Positions 58,044-64,000 of a stretch of 64,000 nucleotides of DNA are shown one piece after another; position 1 is the first letter of the stretch, and every line of letters starts with the position of its first letter. The stretch spans positions 186,001 to 250,000 of the forward strand of contig CAJQUW010000590.1 in assembly GCA_907163375.1 (NCBI GenBank), read 5' to 3'. The translations under genes and the position numbers were made by a program. Origin of the DNA: Prostheceraeus crozeri (Eukaryota; Platyhelminthes; Polycladida; Euryleptidae). The notes beneath the pieces were generated by a model that saw nothing but the letters and a program-made list of their open reading frames with translations, searched no databases and was not told the DNA's origin.

Positions 58044-60407
58044 ATTCGCTATTAACCACATTGCTTTTGTAATCATGTTGCAGTATGTATCAATAACTTG
58101 AAATGTTCATGAAGTAAGAATTTATTAATAGTTCGTTTCTCTTTGTTCAATTCTATTCAAAATGAAGAAACATGGCATCAATTCATCATTAATATACCTA
58201 AATGGATACAAAACAGCATCAGTCATTTTCAAAGAGATGGCTATATTCAAGCCAGGGTGGATAGTGTTTAAAACATACTGAAAAAACCTAGTTTTTTAAG
58301 AAGTGATTATTAGTGCAACTTTTTCTATGGTATTTGCCTTTTTGCTCAGATTCCTCCCTAAATGTTGAAAGTATGTTTAATTCCTCCCTCAAAACTATGG
58401 TTGGTCCCTGTTGAAATACAGACTTTCCAGGTATCTAATCTTTCTGAAAGTATGTAAGTACGTGTATTTAGGAAGTGTTACCAAGAATTACCAGCAAGAT
58501 ACCACACAATTCCGGAATTCGAAGTGTCATGTTCGTGAGTTTCTATTTCAAGTCGACGTGCACGCTAATGTTGAGTCGATTTCTCTTCTTAGTTACCAAA
58601 TCTGATACCACTGTGTATTATGGATTAAACCTATTTCAATGAGTAGCCTATTTGTGTATACAATGACTGCAGTCGCAACTCCTTGTCAAGGGGGAAATAA
58701 GCAGATCTTGCTCATTCAAACCTCATTCCTCACAAAGCCTCCTTCGAACGTCATTCCACCCCGGGCATGTTGAATTCCTCCTCAGTGAGCCACATTGCTC
58801 CCGGTTAAGAATCATACAAGAATACAGACGAAACATCACACAACCATATGCCAGTTCACAACCATTGACCGCGAGGTACTGGACGCCGAAGGCCGGTCTT
58901 GTAAAGTGAATATTTAAATGAAAATAATTTTCGACCAATTTTTTGGGGAGCATTTTTCTATCTTTACATTAGACTCCATTAATATGTGTCACCTATCGAG
59001 TGGTCAACTATATCATGCAATCATTTTTACGATCATGTACAAGATATGTTGCATACTTTGAATCCTGCTTCAATTTTCCTAGACAAGTCAAAAGGACGAT
59101 GGAACTATGAGAGAAGTGGAAGATAAGTGAAATATTCTACATGAAAGACGACACTTATAACCATGTGATCGAAAACTAGCGACAATGGCAGTACAACCAC
59201 CGAGGCTAGGCCTACTTGCTGCGAATCTGTATAGACAAAATTGACGATGACAGCCGAGCAAGCGAAACTTGTTCGGAATTTTGTCGCTGGTGCTCAGCTG
59301 CTGCCTCTGGACCACTTAACGAATGCGTTGCGAAGGCATCTCCTTCGATTTTTCGAAGGCAACTTTCATCCTGAACTTGGTAGAGGAAGTCGGTGAGAAT
59401 AGGCTTTGAGACAGAAATATCTGGTGCTGCCTAAGTATTATTCTGCACTCATGCAGCACTGCAGCTCTCATACGTCAATTTAGTGCAATGCAATTGACGC
59501 ATGAAATATTGAGAAGGAATCTATCAAGGCTAACAAAGGCCGGAAAATGTATTTTCTTTGTAAATTACTGAACAGATGAACTACAAAATATTACTGTATA
59601 ACAATGACGATGGATTTATTGCATCAAGAAATTGTTCTTAATTATTTCAGCATCACGCACTTTGTTATTTCTGAATAAAATACGAGTCGTTTAATGTACA
59701 TTACTTCATGATCAGCATTTCCATTACTTCCATGCATCACTTTCACGGGATGTTGGCAATAAGGCTACATGGTCACTTTATCTAAACGTGTGCTGTTTCT
59801 GTAATCTTTCGATAACATAAATTTAATGTCAGCTATTGCTTAGTATTTAGTAAAGTAACACTGTTTATTGACGATACTAACAGAACATAATGCAAGCATC
59901 ACTACAATTCCCAAATTTAATTTTCTACACTACGATTTCGAAGAGCAGTTCATCGAATTTTGATAAATGTAAATTTATTTCATATTGTATATGCTGAATC
60001 TATTTATTTGACGATCGAGTGCAAAGACAGTAAAAGACAAAATTTTGTTAAAAACATCTTTTTTTAAAAAAAACGCTTAAATATTTTTTCAATTAAACAT
60101 GTTTTTGCCCACCCTGTGTTCAACAACTGATTTTAGATGCTAACTAGAACAATATAAATTCCATCAGAAATTGATAATTCACATTTTTTTAAGTAACAAG
60201 CGCTGTACAATTTTCAAATTGATCAGTGATCCGAAATGACATTTCCAAATTTGCGCATATTCCACAAAAATTCAAATTGTGTTAATAATTGGTGTATAGT
60301 CGTGCATGTACGACTTCAAACAATCTCCTATCGTGAATCTATAGAAACATCATATGATATGTATTCCAATCAAACCATTTTAGATGATGCATCACAGGAG
60401 AGCTTAC

Positions 60408-60481
60408 CTGTTTTGTAGGTGAAATCAGGTAAATTGCCACCAGCGGAAGCGGTTCCCGTCTTTTGTTAATATCTTCAACCA
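60408..60481 (-). CDS. unc-18: unc-18 exon B
   Basis: This 74-bp exon has a tttcag acceptor and a gtaagc donor. It completes a split Leu codon and reads [19 protein letters not shown] and then SPTKQ, matching human [25 protein letters not shown] of domain 1. It ends in phase 0. Confidence 0.96.
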
Positions 60482-61598
60482 CTGAAATATCATCACATAA
60501 TGACACTACTTAAACAAATACACGTCAACTAACTAGCAAATCATTCCTAACAAATCTGAATTTATATGAATACCTGCGAGCCATTGTCGCTGAAATATAT
60601 TACAAATAGCAATACTACTGTACTATCAAGAACAATTTTACAGATAGCACAAACTTCGATTCAATGTGTATCTTCGATAATAAATGTATAACTTCGATTC
60701 TATGTATATTTTACAACTTGAATCAAATTTAAATATTCGTACTAATATTAATCACGAAGCATGTTTTGGCTGTTTTCCCTAGCAATTTCTATACAACTAT
60801 GCACAACAGTTATCAGCACCCGTCACGGAGGACTATTTGTAAGTATTCCTCACAAATTTTACAACAATTTCGTTGAAATATCCGTAGCTTTGTTTGCACA
60901 CTAGTAGGTTGCTACAACAATTGTTCTGACTGTACATTTAAGATCTCGTAAGTAACATGGCAGTTTGATAATATAATCACAGAAGACAGCTACTTCACTA
61001 CATTGAAAAATTGCTTATCAAAGAGAGTTCACTTGAAAGATGAAGAAATTTCTTTCTATGTATGTAAGTTGAGATGATTTCATTCCTCTTGTTTGATTTC
61101 ATGCTGTTGCTATATTTCCCTGGTGGTATTGTAAAAAAGAGCATGAACTGAAAACTGCCATCGCAGCAATTAGTCACAAGAGAATTTTGCTTGAAATGTA
61201 TTCTTTAAATATATGATTACTGATGTACAGCGAAGTCAGCTCAAGCCATTTAGACACTAGCATGTTCATATTTAAACAATGTTTCGAGAAAATATGCAAA
61301 ATGATTAGTTCAACTGTGATCACGTCAGACCACCATTGCGCACCCATGACTCTATTGTCGTGGCATTATCAGAGGTCCATGTACATGACTATCGAGTCTA
61401 CGATTTCAATGAAAAAATGGCATTTGGTTGTCAAGTATTAATATCTCCGTTGAAGAATTTGATATGGGCGGATACATATATTTCTTTGTCGCGCTCACAT
61501 GATTGATACAGTTGTCCCAACCGATCAAATGGTGCAGCATAGCCAGCAATTTACAGATAATTGACATAGACAATGACGAGGAACTTTGGTTCACTTAC
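60482..61598 (-). other. unc-18 intron A/B
   Basis: 1.1 kb of AT-rich intron with no recognised repeat or RNA. Confidence 0.6.
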
Positions 61599-61730
61599 AT
61601 GTGATCCCTTCAGCCATTATCTGATGCATTTTACAACATGCCGAAACCATTCGAGTAGACAAACGATCAAGAACTAGAACCTTCCATTCTCCAGGAACTT
61701 TTAATGGCAAAATTACCTCTGACATGATTT
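61599..61730 (-). CDS. unc-18: unc-18 exon A (domain 1 start)
   Basis: First visible coding exon. It follows a tttcag acceptor and ends at a gtaagt donor in phase 1. It reads [18 protein letters not shown] and then a stretch matching human [24 protein letters not shown]. This is the start of domain 1, which grips the syntaxin N-peptide and Habc region in the family. The exon enters in phase 1 (it begins with the last two bases of a codon), so exon 1 must end with one base of that codon. Confidence 0.95.
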
Positions 61731-62811
61731 CTGAAAAATGAGAAAGAACATTGTGAAGGCACGAATATCACATCGAAGAATAAATAATCAATAATAATCA
61801 ATCAACACGCAAGAACACACACCGTAAAAATGGCTCATGCCAGATGAACTCAAATGGTGCCGCGTAGAGAGAAGGTTGAGACACACTAATCTACAACTAT
61901 GCTTCAAAACAATTAGATTCTTCCCTAGGATCTAATAGCATTGACCTAGATCGGTGCCCAAATTCACAGCTGAAATGACTACTGGTTTCCTATTTGCTAA
62001 ATCACAAGCGGAAAGTTGAATTTCTTCGAAAAAAGTAGGAAAGTAGGAATATGCTACAGTGATCGAATATAATATATATATTCGAAAAAATATAAATATT
62101 TATAAAACTAGCATCAACATCCGATTCTGAACTAGACTCAGACTCGGTAGCTTATAGAGCGTCATGCACTGTCGAGGACTGAGTCATGTCATGACTCATC
62201 ACGGTAAGATTTGTGTAAGCCCCGCCTTCAGGTGACCATAGGAAAGAAACAGCAAATACAACCACAGTACCGGTAATTCCAAGAAATTAGTTCCTCACTC
62301 TGTTTATTCAGCGGCGAACTGCCACACGTTGTTGACAATTAATAAATCGGTGATGCAGCAAGAATACTACATGTAGGTCAGCTTTCGGCTCTAATTGATG
62401 CATTTCCATAGAGGTCATACTTTTATTAATTATTTTGTTATTCAATTTGGAAAAATCTCGTAGGTAGAAAATCGTATATTTCAACAAGCGCCGTACTTCA
62501 AAGTATGCTATTGCATATAAACGCCGCGGTGCTTGCTGGAGGAAATGCGGTGTTATTCACTTTTCTCGCCTCAATACATGTAATGGAAACCATATAACGT
62601 TTCAAAATATTTCCCATGACAAAATACGTTACAGAAACAAACAAAAATTATGAAAATCGTTGCATGGTTTTTGCTGCGGAAGAGTTTGGCTCATAGGCAA
62701 ACAATCTTTTTCGCAAATTCTTCTCCAAAACGTCAAGCGAACACTTAAGAATAAAATGCATGAATACAGGAAGCTAATAGCAAACGAATAAGGACTTTGT
62801 TCATACACAAA
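61731..62811 (-). other. intron 1 (or further upstream) of unc-18
   Basis: Searched by eye on the minus strand for a first exon resembling MAxxxLKxxVGxK followed by GT, with no match. A TATA-rich stretch (ATATATATATTCG) lies near 62070. Confidence 0.4.
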
Positions 62812-62987
62812 GTTAATTGCATTCACGACATGGTTTAAGATGCTTTGGTGGACAATCGATCCCCGCTACTTGCCTTAATGTCGGCGGTCACAATTGTGAC
62901 GTGTTATTTATTCATTGATTATTATTGCCTTGACAACTGATGTGTGGTGGTGAGGGTTTGATCCTGCCAATTGACAGAGTCGCGTAA

Positions 62988-63061
62988 GTGCCTCGTAGCT
63001 CAGTTGGTTAGAGCGCAGGTCTAGTTAACCTTGGTCGTAGGTTCGAATCCTACCAGCCGCA
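62988..63061 (+). tRNA. tRNA-Thr-like gene, unit 1 (anticodon AGT)
   Basis: 74 nt with A box TAGCTCAGTTGG, B box GGTTCGAATCC, a D arm GCTC/GAGC, a T arm GTAGG/CCTAC, and a 7-base anticodon loop CTAGTTA giving AGT (Thr). The acceptor GTGCCTC pairs with CAGCCGC at five of seven positions (one G-U). One base too many separates it from the D arm (GTA rather than TA). The anticodon stem has a terminal C/T mismatch and position 37 is T, which is unusual for Thr. A tRNA-derived repeat or a structurally odd tRNA; promoter boxes are intact. Confidence 0.55.
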
Positions 63062-63285
63062 CATCGTTTGCATGGCAATTTGATCTATCGTTTATTTAAT
63101 TTCATTGTTGTTAATTGCATTCACGACATGGTTTAAGATGCTTTGGTGGACAATCGATCCCCGCTACTTGCCTTAATGTCGGCGGTCACAATTGTGACGT
63201 GTTATTTATTCATTGATTATTATTGCCTTGACAACTGATGTGTGGTGGTGAGGGTTTGATCCTGCCAATTGACGGAGTCGCGTAA

Positions 63286-63359
63286 GTGCCTCGTAGCTCA
63301 GTTGGTTAGAGCGCAGGTCTAGTCAACCTTGGTCGTAGGTTCGAATCCTACCAGCCGCA
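63286..63359 (+). tRNA. tRNA-Thr-like gene, unit 2 (AGT)
   Basis: As unit 1 but the anticodon loop is CTAGTCA. Both promoter boxes unchanged. Confidence 0.55.
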
Positions 63360-63583
63360 CATCTTTTGCATGGCAATTTGATCTATCGTTTATTTAATTT
63401 CATTGTTGTTAATTGCATTCACGACATGGTTTAAGATGCTTTGGTGGACAATCGATCCCCGCTACTTGCCTTAATGTCGGCGGTCACAATTGTGACGTGT
63501 TATTTATTCATTGATTATTATTGCCTTGACAACTGATGTGTGGTGGTGAGGGTTTGATCCTGCCAATTGACAGAGTCGCGTAA

Positions 63584-63657
63584 GTGGCTCGTAGCTCAGT
63601 TGGTTAGAGCGCAGGTCTGGTTAACCTTGGTCGTAGGTTCGAATCCTACCAGCCGCA
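63584..63657 (+). tRNA. tRNA-Thr-like gene, unit 3 (GGT)
   Basis: The acceptor here is GTGGCTC, pairing with CAGCCGC at six of seven positions, and the anticodon loop is CTGGTTA (GGT, Thr). Dropping the extra C before GTA would give a perfect acceptor, so this unit is probably closest to the parent tRNA. Confidence 0.6.
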
Positions 63658-63881
63658 CATCGTTTGCATGGCAATTTGATCTATCGTTTATTTAATTTCA
63701 TTGTTGTTAATTGCATTCACGACATGGTTTAAGATGCTTTGGTGGACAATCGATCCCCGCTACTTGCCTTAATGTCGGCGGTCACAATTGTGACGTGTTA
63801 TTTATTCATTGATTATTATTGCCTTGACAACTGATGTGTGGTGGTGAGGGTTTGATCCTGCCAATTGACAGAGTCGCGTAA

Positions 63882-63955
63882 GTGCCTCGTAGCTCAGTTG
63901 GTTAGAGCGCAGGTCTAGTTAACCTTGGTCGTAGGTTCGAATCCTACCAGCCGCA
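63882..63955 (+). tRNA. tRNA-Thr-like gene, unit 4 (AGT)
   Basis: Identical in sequence to unit 1 over the tRNA region. Confidence 0.55.
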
Positions 63956-64000
63956 CATCGTTTGCATGGCAATTTGATCTATCGTTTATTTAATTTCATT

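Larger units (their letters stand above)
49555..60407 (-). other. unc-18 intron B/C (10.9 kb)
   Basis: Contains three SINE-B copies, a DD41D transposon, a LINE 3' end and a SINE-A head remnant. The parts at 51.7-53.7, 55.4-57.9 and 58.1-60.4 kb have only short ORFs; two neighbouring plus-strand frames at 56251-56765 have unusual Arg/Lys-rich composition but no recognised domain. Confidence 0.6.
13303..61730 (-). other. unc-18: unc-18 / Munc18-1 (STXBP1, Rop) gene, ten exons visible, first exon missing
   Basis: This is a Sec1/Munc18 family gene. The family binds syntaxin and SNARE bundles and is required for synaptic vesicle docking and fusion at the plasma membrane. Ten exons on the minus strand (61599-61730, 60408-60481, 49479-49554, 35084-35594, 33098-33205, 29617-29848, 26091-26238, 21583-21692, 17767-17880, 13303-13638) total 1841 bp. 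All junctions are GT-AG and every phase is compatible, giving one frame of 612 residues plus stop. Colinear matches to human STXBP1, recalled from memory, include [71 protein letters not shown], and ICFILGGV near the C-terminus. The N-terminal codons (human MAPIGLKAVVGE) are not found and must lie upstream of 61.73 kb, possibly outside the window. A glycine-rich insertion lies after SEYPPVRYH, and another lies between KQFADGKRIG and MRDL. The intact frame argues for a working gene. Confidence 0.96.
62812..64000. repeat. 298-bp tandem array, four units, running off the window
   Basis: GTTAATTGCATTCACGACAT begins units at 62812, 63110, 63408 and 63706, an exact period of 298 bp. Units differ at only a few positions, for example CAGAGTCG against CGGAGTCG and GTGCCTC against GTGGCTC. 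Each unit carries the perfect 14-bp palindrome GTCACAATTGTGAC (first at 62887-62900) and one tRNA-like gene. The left border is abrupt and the array continues past 64000. Confidence 0.97.

Noticed and set aside
61731-62811. First coding exon of unc-18
   Set aside because: No ATG followed by an LKxxVG-like segment and a donor of the required phase was found; exon 1 probably lies beyond the window.

Overview
The window is animal nuclear DNA. It is AT-rich, has long GT-AG introns, shows no operon structure, and is dense in eukaryotic transposons (Penelope-like elements, LINEs, tRNA-derived SINEs, PIF/Harbinger, mariner, a DD41D transposon). The one recognisable host gene is a diverged UNC-18/Munc18-1 (STXBP1, Rop) gene, which marks the genome as metazoan. 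Its divergence from vertebrate and insect proteins, together with the repeat mix, suggests an invertebrate, perhaps a lophotrochozoan or flatworm. That assignment is inference only.

Layout. Positions 1-13.3 kb are the 3' flank of the gene and hold only repeats: a foldback element (1-757), a decayed Penelope-like reverse transcriptase (about 1.2-2.3 kb) and a 5.3-kb PIF/Harbinger element (2996-8271). A partial inverted copy of the same Harbinger family has inserted into that element, making a near-perfect palindrome with 2.4-kb arms. Positions 8.3-13.3 kb contain nothing I can name.

From 13.3 to 61.7 kb, on the minus strand, lie ten exons of unc-18 covering all but the first ~12 codons. All junctions are GT-AG, phases are compatible throughout, and one open frame of 612 residues plus stop results. 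Two further phase-compatible candidate exons sit in its introns. The introns (up to 13.9 kb) carry RTE-like and CR1-like LINE pieces, two tRNA-derived SINE families, a pair of opposed hammerhead-ribozyme-like motifs (17.48-17.59 kb), a 62-bp minisatellite (24.6 kb), and a three-level nest at 37.7-40.8 kb in which a LINE sits inside a mariner that sits inside a Penelope-like element.

The right end (62.8 kb to the window edge) is a tandem array with a 298-bp period. Every unit carries one tRNA-Thr-like gene with intact A and B boxes, and the array runs off the window.

No bacterial, CRISPR or operon features are present. The most unusual structures are the opposed hammerhead pair, the Harbinger-into-Harbinger insertion with a 3-bp target duplication, the tRNA-bearing tandem array and the candidate cassette exon of unc-18.
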